Positions 21,517 through 33,500 of a stretch of DNA of 64,000 nt are shown piece by piece; within the stretch, counting starts at the first letter, position 1, and the number at the start of each line of letters is the position of its first letter. A program made the translations under genes and the position numbers. Location of the stretch: positions 14,134,453-14,198,452 of the forward strand of contig OZ034978.1 of NCBI GenBank assembly GCA_964030785.1, given 5' to 3'. This stretch comes from Siderastrea siderea. Taxonomy: Eukaryota; Cnidaria; Anthozoa; Scleractinia; Rhizangiidae. The notes under the pieces were generated by a model, which searched no databases, was not told the DNA's origin, and worked only from the letters and a program-made list of their open reading frames with translations.

Positions 21517-24500
21517 ATGGAGCCGATCAGCCGTGCAAAAATACGACAGGTAAGTAAACCTTACTTAGAGCGATTGTCATGCTTTCAGTGTCGTAAGCTT
21601 CTTAGTACAGACGGCTCACTTAGTGTGTTATTCGCGCGAGTATCTTGGCAGGGGAGCCGCCAAGATACTCGCGCGAATAACATACTGCTCGCAGGCTAGC
21701 GTCAGGCAAGGATCGTATACAACTCGAACATTTTGATTGTGGCTACGACTGTCGTAGGGTTTAAAAAAGTTTCAAAATTCTGCGACATTTTTTGTGTTGC
21801 TTGCGACTGTCGTGAAGATGTTGTACGTCTGATTTCGACCACACGATTGGTGTTGTTGAGCAAGTCGCATACTACAGTCGTAAGGAAAAATGGCACCGTC
21901 TAAATCGGCCCCTAACTACCTAACTACCCCCCTCGGTTTCTCGGTTTAAAACATACAGCGGAACCCGATAAAACGAAGTGCGAAAGGACTGGCAAAATGT
22001 GTTCATTATAACAGGGCGCTCTTTTCCATACATTTTAGCCCTATTTTGGCTATTCGGTATACCTGGGCTTGTTACATTGTGGTTCCACTGTAATTTTCGG
22101 TGTAACTTTTTGACTTTTTTTTCTAACTTTCGGTTTTTGTTGACTTTGAGAGAAGAGTCGTTTTGTCTGGGACATTGTTTTCTGTAAATATTCTGAACAA
22201 TTTTTAAAAAAATACTAGTGAGCAGCACACAGCAACAGATCTTGTCAACTTGCTTTATTTTCTCCGACCGGTTTCGTCTGATCATACAGACTTCATCAGG
22301 GAGTTTGAACAAGATACATAAAGGAACCAATTTTATACCTGTGCTATGGAGTACAAATCACGTTCCAACTAGGGTGCGAACAGCAAAAAAACACCTACAG
22401 ATTTGCGTGCAGGATATGACTAAAATCCTGCGGATGTGCAACGTTTACTTTTGGGGCTCACGGATTTGAGTTAATACAAATCTGTTTCGTAGACCAACAC
22501 GGAGTTGGCCCACTCATCAGTTAATCTCCATATACACTGAAGTGTCGTTAAGGTTTACATCAGCTATATGTTCGCGTGACAAGAGACCGTTTTCTTAAAA
22601 AGCCGCAAATTTAAATTTTAAGCGCGCGCGTAAGGAACCGTAGAAATTTAAAAATTATACTTGCGCGCGCGTAAATGTCCGCTCGATGTCTGACTAATTA
22701 TTGTACTTAAGAATGTATTTTCGCCGGTGTCTGCAGGTCGATATGAGCTCATTGCGCTTGTTTATTGCGCTTGGTTGCCATGTGTGGTTTAGATATTATA
22801 AAAAAACTTCTCTGAAATGCATAAATTGCACCGCTTGGTGAGAGTGGTGCATGCTCTTGCAAGAGAGCATACACTACTGGTATATCAGCTCCTATACTGT
22901 AGAGCACTCTCTTGGCTTCACTGGTGAAAATCACCTGAATTATATATATATGCATGAGTATGATGCTCTGCGATTAATTAATTAATCAAGTGTTGGTTAT
23001 TTTTTGGCAGAAATTAGCCCACCTCAGTAGAGTAATTGAAAAGATGAAGGTTAGTGCTAAACTTTAAGATCTTCTACTTGTGTAACGAGTTGGTCACCAG
23101 GGTTAAGAAATGACTGCATGTAATAGAAATTTAAGTAGCTGTCGGTTTTCCCGTCATTCTATGTAAAGAAACTCTATCAACTGCACTGTATAATAATAGT
23201 CTATTTTACAGTTGCGTGATTTTGTAAATACAAAGTAGTTAGCATGAGAACAACATGATTTACATGTGAAAAGCAGAAGGGTGTTTATCAAAGCAAGGTC
23301 ACCTTTAGTCTCAATTCCACTGAAAGGCCAGGCCACTAAGCAACAACTGTAAAATGGGCTATTAGCCGTGGTTACATCACCCTTTGTTTCTCCATTATAA
23401 GTTTTTAGCAAGATAGCTTGGGTTTTTATTTACCCGGGTAATTCAAGGTTGCATGTACTCAGGGAGTTTTTCTGGCTGTTCAAGATTGAATAATTATTTT
23501 TTATTGGTCCGTCATTTTTTTTAATTTTGCTGTTACAGCGATGCTTAGATTTTTACGCGTATTGTTTTTCCTTATGAACCAAACAAGAAGACGAAAAAAC
23601 CATTTCCAACGGATACAAACGCTACAAACCTTAGTCAGCTACATTTCCTGAGAAATTAAAACATTCGATACACATAAATAAAACCGTGGTGTAAGCAGCA
23701 GTAAATTAGGTCAACTAGCTGATCACTTAGTGCACGTGCAGTGTCGAAAACTCGGCTTCTCATTGGTGGGTTTACCTGGGGAGACCAAACACCCTTTAAT
23801 TCACATAGGGTTTTGCTTGGGCCATTTTTTTTTATTGGCTTCAATCAATTTACCATGGAAATTTACCTGGGTTACTTTTCCCGAAGTAAAATCGGTTACA
23901 CTAGAAAATGCAACATATCTCAGGGAAACCTCATATTCACCTGGGTAAAGTTGACTCGTGTAGCCACGCCTAATAACAGCTGTTCAAGCCTGACGGTTCA
24001 AAAACCTTTGTTGATCAATAACTGCCGCTCTACAGCTATGCTAAGCTGCATATCATGGAGAACCTGTAGGTAACCGGGCTCCATTCTTTCAACAATGTAC
24101 ACCATATTAAGAGGCAAAAGAAAATATGGAATAAATTTTCATGGCATCAAGTCCCAACACTGTTCAGCATTTGCTCAGCAAAAATGTTCAAGAACGTTGA
24201 ACCGTGAAGAACTCGCTTCTAACGGTTATGCTGTTATTGAAAGCAAGACAAGCAATTTTAGCGATCGTGTGACATAAAACTAAACGAAATTGTATTTCAA
24301 TTATTTCAATGTTATTTACTTGGCAGGAGGCAAAAACAGTTTTGCTTAGGGCAGGTATCATAATCAGGCTTCATAATCAGGTATATAACGCACATTTAAT
24401 TTAACCCTTTTACTCCCCTAAAGAAAGTCCGTATTTCTCTAAAATGGTAATTATAAATTCTAACATCTGGTGAGACGGAACGAATACACTGGGTGTCTGC

Positions 24501-27500
24501 GATAAGTATTGAGGTATTTGACTAAAACACCACACGAGTACTACGGGCAACATACGAGTACATGACGAATACACACGAGTCACATACCAATAACATACAA
24601 GTAACATACGAATATATACGAGTAACGTGTACGATCATATATGGTTTATATGCATAACATCTATCATTTTTTCATAGATATATTTTTAAAGTAGATGGAT
24701 TTCAAAAGATGTTGAAAGATGTTAGAAATCTTCGACAATCTTTGCCAATTTTCCCGCTTGGTGCTATAGATTTAAAAATGAGAGCAAAGTGTGGGAAGGG
24801 GTGGAGAAGGGTGGGGTGGATTTTAGCCAAACCCTCTGACGGCACGGTCTCGGGCAAACTTGAACATCTTGTCCCTTAATTGAAATTTTTTGTATTCGAC
24901 AAATGCAGTTAATCAACAATGAAGTTTGATCTTAGTGATTCTATAACTTTCTTTCTCTTGTTAGTCTCTCTTCTCACGAATTTTTCACATACAAACCTCC
25001 GTCAGTTTTATTACTCGTATCTGTTGTTGGGCTGATAATTAAAAGCATCTTATTCCTCACCACTCACTCTTAAGTTTAATCTTATTATCTGGTCCACATT
25101 TTCAAGAGGCATAGCCGAGATAAGTTGCTAATTTTGTCTGGATGACCGAAATAATTCACAGTAGCATCTTGTTACGAAACAACAGGTCTATGAGAGTCAG
25201 TGGAGCATAGATTTCATTCGATTCTACACATATGTATGCGAATTGATAAATTTAAGGAATTTGCAACTGCTCGAAAAAACGATATTGTTAGCCCAGACCA
25301 TCGAAGACCAGCTTACATTAGCGACATCAAAATATTATTTCAAAATCAAACATTGCACCCTCGAAGATTATGGTGTAACTAAAATCAGAAATCGACAGTT
25401 CTCATCGACTGTGTATGATTCACAATAAACACATGTGAAACCATGCATCTGAAAAAAAATATCCTAAGAACACATCGCTGTTCGATGTGATCTCTAACGC
25501 TATTTCTTTTAAAATTTACTGCAAGGTATTGAATAGTACTGAGAGTGAAATCACTGATAAACGACAGGAGTAATTACTCAAACAGCAGGACTCAGTTATA
25601 CCGAACATCACACTAACGACACTGAATCAATCCCAAATTATCACGGCAACAACCACAGAAATGTGCACATGTGCTAGTATTATCTCTTGTTGCTATCACA
25701 ACCACGCGATAAAAATTAACCGTTTGCCTTCTGACGGTTAACGGATAAAATTTTAATTTGGCTGTTTGACGATTAACTGTTATCTCCGTCAATTAACAGT
25801 TTTTTTTTTTGGTCCCTAGGCAGAAAAACAAATGAAAAAATATCAAAAAAAAATTCAAAAAATCAAAGAATTGTTAGGTAAGTTAAAAAATTATTATGCA
25901 TCTCCCTGTACTCCTGTCATGTTCTTGGCATGTCGTGCATTTACTTTTCTGAATTCAGTTAGAGGTGACAGCGGTCCAGTGGTTGGCAATTTGCAATAAA
26001 CTGGTGTAAAGCGCCAAATTTTTATCACCATGCTGGAATTAGTTTTAGACTTCACTGAGCTATTCAACAACACGTGAACTATAAATTTTGAAAACACAAG
26101 TAATGACTGCATTGCTTACTGTCGCAAAATAGTAATTATGACAACAATCGCTGATAATAAACATATCTCAGTGTAGATTGAGTGCTCAACTTCAGAGTTC
26201 TACTGTACAAGAAGTTAAGACCAGTAACTCATCACTAAGTGTGTCTCAAGTTTTCTTTCTCACGTTTTTATCCAGTTACGCTTGATGGTGAAGATGCCCG
26301 TCCAGATGCCCGTGAAGTTAGGTAAATATATTTTCATGTTAGAAACACCAAACTAGACATCGCTACAGGACAGTAAAGCTCAGTATCTTTTATCTGAATG
26401 GTTACACGTAGGATTTTATCCTCTGATAACATCCCAGCGTAAAAACCAACCCTTTTCTCGACCTCAAATAGAATTTCTTACCAGCCAGAGACAAGTCTCT
26501 GCTCAGGCATGCTTAATGAGCTCAACACTTTACCAACACTTTGTTTTAGATCCGATAATCTTGTCATTAGGTGGTGATGTTTAATTAAAAGTTCAACTGT
26601 TAATTTGAAAACACAATTTTCAGTGAAAATCTCCTATTGTACACCTAACTTTCTTTAGTATGGATGTTAATGAGTCAACAACAGTGCTGGAAAACATTAC
26701 TGGTGTGTAGTCTGGAATGGCCTCTCCGTTCAATCATTTCAAGTTGGAACTCGCAATGCCGTTGAGCAAAGATCCCACCTAGACGAACAAACACAATACG
26801 ACAATGTGTCACAGAAAGGGATAACCTGTTCCCGGCTCCGAGATAGTGGGGAAAGCGCCAATTGAGAAAACGAGGCGTAAAACACATGGGGGCTGGGGAG
26901 AGAAGAGAGATCCCGCGCGTCTTATTTTCGCATTCTCTTTCTAATTTTCGTGCAGTTCCTACTATCTGAGAGCCTGGAACAGGCTAAGGAAGAGACAACC
27001 CATGAGACCAAAAGGTCCATCGAGCCAGCGAGGCATGCGAGCCAGCCATGCGAGCCACGCAAAACATGTGAGTCATGAGAAAACAGAATCTGAAGAAAAA
27101 TGCCAATGCACTTTCAGGTCTGTGTACTGCTTTGCAAAACGACGGTCGTAATAGCCTACAACTAGTCTCTCTTTCTGCTCAGGGATGTTTGAACAAACAA
27201 AACACGGAGAACATGTGCGAAATGACGTTCCCACGTGGCAAAAGAATTTTGCACTCGCTCGCTTGCTCGTTTTGCCCACTTGTTATTGGGCGGAGAGAAA
27301 GACAACTCGTAGTCTTCGGTGGTAACTTCATTGCGACCTCATCTGAATGTTCTTTGTACTACAAATTCTCAGGTAATTGTTGTCCAATAGTTTAAGCGTT
27401 GGCTCAACAAAGTAAGAACGTTACTACCCCATGTCAGGACCGACTGCTACGAGCGACTTTTGTAGCATGCGCTGCAAATCCGCGCTATTTAGATGGTACA

Positions 27501-30500
27501 CTTTGTTTTAAGTTGAACGCAACATGCTGACAAATAGCCTTGAAAGTTAGTTGTTTCGTGTAAATTAGTGGAAGCTACAAGTTCCTCATGAGTTTTGCCC
27601 ACGACAAAAAACGAAACAAAACAAAACAATTTCAAGATAAAGGCCGATTGAGAAAAAAACAGTCGAAGGAAGGGAAAGAACTGGAACTAATATTTGGACT
27701 TCGCGTGTTACCGCGTGTTTCGAATGGTTGACTCGTTGGCTCGCGATCAGGAGCTTGCTGATTATATTCACATTCTTCGCTAATTAGCACTTTGTGCACA
27801 CCTGTTCGTTTCGATTGAAGGGTACATTGTTTGTGTAGATCTGAAGGAAACGTTTTTGGCAGAGCTCAATTCTGAACTTACTACGGGCATATTCCGCACT
27901 TCTGGAAGTTGTTTAGTTCGTCTGTCTCCAGATTTTGTTCGCTGTGCTGCAATCCTCATCGGCAGTGCCATGTTGTTTCAGTACGTGCCAATATTAAAGT
28001 TGCTGTTACATCAGCAACTCCCAGGGCTACCAAGGGGGTTGATAAACGAGAGCGAAAACCAATCAGCTGTCAAGTACAAATTTCGACACGCGCTCCTGCC
28101 CAAGAATTTGTGGAGGAGGAGTGGATTGCGTGACGAGCCCTAAGAACGGCTGCGTTAGATAGGAATTCTGTGCCGATTTCTTGCATGGAAATGTTGTTCC
28201 CTAGTCCAGGGTTTTAGCCCCGGGGGTACTCCCTACAGTGGGCTATACGGGGACGCTCCGTCCGAAAAGGGGTGCCTTTTTCAAGCTTGCAGTATATAAA
28301 AGGGTAGGGAAAATTGCCATTTTAGTACACGAAAGGGTTACAAAAGCAGCTGAAAAGTGGAAGAAATGGTGGCTAATGCGAATTATATCAAAGGATACCA
28401 CATTTTGGCAGAAATGACTTCGCAACTGAATCGGAGCGACTGAAAACCCGGAAAAAAAGGTGGCGATTACAGGAAATTCTATTGTTTTGGCTTATCCTTG
28501 AGGTATAAGAAAGGGCTACCATTTTGGTAAAAAATTAGTATATTAAAGGGTAAGGGTTTGAACCTCTGGGCGGAGTCTCCCCGTACAAAACTTTACTGAG
28601 TAGCCGCCCGGGGGTTTTAGGCCCGCCACGGCAGCTTTCAACCACCAAATGCGGTTAATAGCCACTATCACACGGATTATTTGGAAAAATTAGGACCTGA
28701 CAGAATTTAACACTGTTGGTAATTACACTCCAAATGGAGCGACATTTATCAAAGCACTAAAAAATAATATCAATTTTATCTTTATTTCTTGTGTTTTGTT
28801 TAGAGAGCCACAGAGAACTGTGGAGGTGAGTATAGTAGTTTCAGAAGTACCTGTAGGTCCAGTGGAATATTTGTGATGCATATTATATATAATAAATCTT
28901 AATTTCATACGCAGAGTATTTTAACTTTGTCTTGCCCCACCAAAGCCTCCCACGCAGTCGTTTTTAGGGAAGTCCCACTACCCTCCTCCCCACAAACATG
29001 ACTCCCCTAAAACCGACTGCATGGAAGGCTTGTCCCCACCATTAACCTTTAATGTACAGTCAAGTTTGGAAATTTAACCTTAAGTGGTGTGCAAAACTCG
29101 AGTGTTTACAAGCGAACATCGAAAAACATAACCGTGCGTCTACGTAAACCGGGCGTCTACGTAAAGGGCGTCTACGTAAACCGGGATGCCGAGATGACTA
29201 CGGCATGTTTAATCAATAAAATCGATAATCGATATCAATCGATAGCAATGAACCGATTGATAGTGAAAATCGGTGAATTGATAACGAATGGTTTTGTGAT
29301 AATTCGATTTTCATCGATGGACTGCGAGCAGTAGTCGTATTTTCCTTAGATCCTACGCGCGAGTGGAAAGGAATAAATTATGCAAAATAACGGTAACAAC
29401 GGGAGGGGAATGGGGGAGAGGCAGGAGATACAAAAGAACAAATTTATTTTTAGCGTTGCGAAGTATTGACAGTATTGCATAACCTGCTGCGTAAGTAAAT
29501 GTCCATTCACAAAGCCCGTAAGAATCTAGCCGATCAGAAATGGATACAGATATCTCAGCAAACCTGCGGGTTATCACAACAAGCTTTCGGAGCCGTTACA
29601 GATGGACCACAGTATATCGGTGGTGTAGACTGTCTGCAACGCAGGCTAGTCGAAAGGTGATATTCTGTTATCCTGTTAAACGTCAAAGCCTGGCGTCAAA
29701 GGGTACGAAACGTTTTCAAGTCCAAGAGTTTGTTTGTGTGTTTTTCATTCGACAAAATTAACCCAGTGTCAGTCTAGAGTGTATATATTTTACCCATGAT
29801 GACGGAATTACCTAGCCTAAAATTTTATTGTCATAGTATTTTGTATTTTATAGCAGTTTGAAATTTTGGTAATAAGATGTACCGTAATAAATGCTAATAG
29901 ATGATTTATTAGCATTTGTTGCTGTACACTAATTGCAAATAATGTTCCAGTCAGCAGTGATGGAAGACAGTTTTTTTTATTGACAGCAGGAGCCCAGGCG
30001 CAAGAGCCTCCATACAAGAAAAAGGAGGAGGAGGAGATTGATTCCCCGGGCAACGGTAAGTGAATAATTAAGCAGACTGTTAAGAAGGCCTGTTTTCCTC
30101 AGATCCCATACGCGGATGGAAATGAATAAATAATGCAAAATTAAGGTAACAACGGAAGGGGAATGGGGGAGAGGGAGGAAATAGAACCTTACGAAAGTAC
30201 AAATTTATTTTTAGCGTTGCGTGGAATTGGTCATATTTTGCCGTATATCTAATTGCAAATAATGTTCCAGTCAGCAGTGATCTAAGACATTTTTTTATTG
30301 GCAGCCGGGGACGGCTCTACAAAGAATCTTGCCTCGGGCGACGGTAAGTTAAAAATAAAACAGACTTTAATATCAAGGCCTGTCTCCATAACAAGATACC
30401 TATTTTCTTCAGATCCCACGCGCCAGTGGAAATGAATAAATTATTCAAAATTATAGTAACAATGGAAGGGGAATAGGGGAGAGGGAGGAAATAGGACCAG

Positions 30501-33500
30501 AGAAATGCAAAAGTGCAAATTTATTTTTAGCATTGCGTGGTATTGCGTGATCTGTTACGTAAGTAAATGTCCATTTACAAAGCGCGTAAGAATCTAGTCA
30601 ATCCACACGGGGCCCAGACGATCTGTTTGAAATGTGAAGGATCTGTACGGGAATATTACGAGCTTCGTATTTAGAGCAAAATATCGGGGGTTATGTTGAT
30701 ATTTTTCTTCAAAATAAACGTAAACGTACCTCAATTGTTGTGGTTTGTCCTCCTTGTAACTGTAAATGGCGAGTATTGGCGATTTTGAAGGTTTAGCGCT
30801 CGGCGTTTACCTAAGCGTTTACGCATTTACCTGTGCGTTTTACGCTCAGATAAACGCCGAACACTAAAACCTTCATAATCGCCAATATTCGCCATTTACA
30901 GCTACAAGGACAAACCACAACAACTGAGGTAACTTTACCGTCGTTTATTTTGAAGAAATATCAACATTACCCGCGATATTTTGCTTTAAATACGAAGCTC
31001 GTAATATTCCCATACAGATCCTTCAAATTTCAAACAGATTGTCTGGGCTCCCTGTGGTCAGTCAAAAACGAACCCAGATATCTCTGCAAACCTGCGGGTT
31101 ATCAGAACAAAACAGAGTAAGTTTACGGGGCCGTTTAATACGCAGACGGGCTACAGTATATCCGTTGGTGTACATAGACTGTCTGCGACGCAGGCTAGTC
31201 AAACGGCGATATTCTGCCGGTTATCCTGTTAAACGTCAAAGGCTACGAAACGTTTTCAAGTCTAAAAGTTTGTTTTCACTGCTAATATTTTTGATTCGAC
31301 AAAATTAACCCAGTGTAGCTCTTGCGTATATATCTTTTACATGAGCGAATTACCTAACCTTAAATTTTATTTTCATAGTATTTTGTATTTTATAGCATTT
31401 TTAGCCAATGACGTCACGTTAGTGACGTCATATGGCTACTGTCAGAGCCTAAAAATCAACGATAGACGACAGTGTCGTGTCTGTCTTACGATTTGTGAGG
31501 CTGGGGGATATTCTGTGAGACGATGGGTGGGGGTGTGCACCGGGACACTGAAACTCTTACCTTATCAGCGGCACAAACCCATACAGCTAATGTTATGGGA
31601 GTAAGACCCCCGGGCTTTTGTGTACGTGAGGTCTGGCAGGATTTTATTCGCGTTGTAGTCCTGTGTTTACTTAGCTGAAGTACAAATTTCCACAGCAGCA
31701 AATACAAGACGGACTTGCCAATTTGAGATGTTGTATGAACAGAACGTGGAAATTAACGTTACATCGATCCCTAATTAACAGTGAAAGGAACAATATTTAA
31801 AGCCCAAGTTTAGAACGATAGTGAAAAGACTAGAGTAAAACAGCATAAAATTTTTCGGGATTATCTCTCGGTAACAGCGAATCTAAAATTTGCAGTGTCA
31901 TTTTTGAGTGCGTGTTATAAAACATGAACCCATTTAAAACTAAATCGGAAATTGCGCGGCTTGTTGCTAGCTATTCTTAAAACTGAAAAACTTGAATGAA
32001 ACTAGTCTTAAAATCCAAGTCACAGTGGTGATCAAGGAATTAGAGGATGGATGTAGCAAAATCTTAACAAGATACTAAACGTTATTTCGGGGTTATTCAT
32101 AGCTCAAAGCGTAAAGCTTATGTTGAGCAAATCTGCATAGTTGACAGCTGTAATTTCAGCCTTATAAGGAATGTAACGCAACACTTAAAACATCTCGAAC
32201 CGACCGAAACAGTACCGAAAGATTAACAACAACAGATATGTGACAAAGCATTCTAATAGAGACCTGTTGGATCTACTGGAAAGCGAGCTGAATTTGAACA
32301 TTTTCGTACTGTTCGAAGGCAAAGCAAACGAAATTTATTCGGCTGTTGGTTGAGACTCAAAATAAACACGTGAGCTAAAAATACCTTCGTACCGTGGGAA
32401 AGTTACAAATGTAAACATACTTTGGTCGATTTGTGAAGCAAAAAGACGAAAATTATTATAGCCGACTTGATTACAAAGCAAGCAACTTCAGTTAACAGGG
32501 GAAATAAATATAGTTGCAAAACTATTTCAGTCGTGTTTATAAACGCTAGTTCAAACCGATTTCGAACGAAAATATTGTGGATACAAGAAACGCTGTTTGA
32601 TGGCAGACTCCTGTTTTGACAATACAATGTACTTAGAACGTAAGTGGTTGACTGAAACGTCTGAAACCTTACAAAATAAACAAAGTAAAGCGAGTCGCGT
32701 GTCACGCAAATCACGCAGAGCGTCAAAACGGCACCCTTTAGAAAGTTGACCGTTTATGAGCACTGAAAAGTATTGGATATTCGCCGGTAGAAGTGAGAAA
32801 TTAAAAGGTTCAACTGCAACTTGCATTTATTTCTGAAGTAAAATTGTTAACTTTCCACTGATCTTTGCCTAAATTATGTATGCAATATTTTTCGACGGTG
32901 AGTTTAAGTTTACTTGTTTTTGTCTGTGTTCTTTGAAGAACCGTGAAGCAAAGAGCTTTCTTCGGTTTTTTTTACTCCGCGTAGTCACGCTGCTAAATCA
33001 TTACCAGGTTTTATAGTGGATAACCACAAGATCATTTTGGTGGTGGGGGGGGGGGGGGGGGGAGGGGCTGAGGGTTTAGGGTGGGACTTACCGGAGGTGT
33101 AAAGTCCCATAGGTTGTCAGGATAAATTTCACCATATTGTGGAAAAAAACGTCATTGGCAATGCGCGCATTGCGTGCCTATGTTTGTGATAAGATACACC
33201 GCAAAAAATGATAATAAATCATTTATCAGCATTTGTTGCCGTACATCTCAGTTCCAGTCAATACTGACGCAGAGGAGAAGGAAGAGGAGGAACACTGGTC
33301 CTGGCGCTACTGTAAGTGAAAAGTTTTAAAACAGGCCTGTCTCCATAACATGATGCTTTCACTATGGCTTTTAAGCTTTGTCATGGAAGCTTTACAGACA
33401 ATATACGTCACGCGTGTCCAGCAGTCTGAAGATTTGAATCGAGTCTTCAAATTACACTCTTTTTTTCAGAAGAACCTTTTCTATAGGAACGTTGAGGCGG

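Noticed and set aside
26952..27064. Open stretch between a CAG acceptor and a GTGAGT donor
   Set aside because: Its usable frame does not match the phase left by the preceding exon; kept only as a note.
28804..28825. 22-nt potential exon (TTTAG|AGAGCC ... GGAG|GTGAGT)
   Set aside because: Good splice sites, but its length breaks the phase chain between the exons at 26659 and 29990; left out of the candidate gene.
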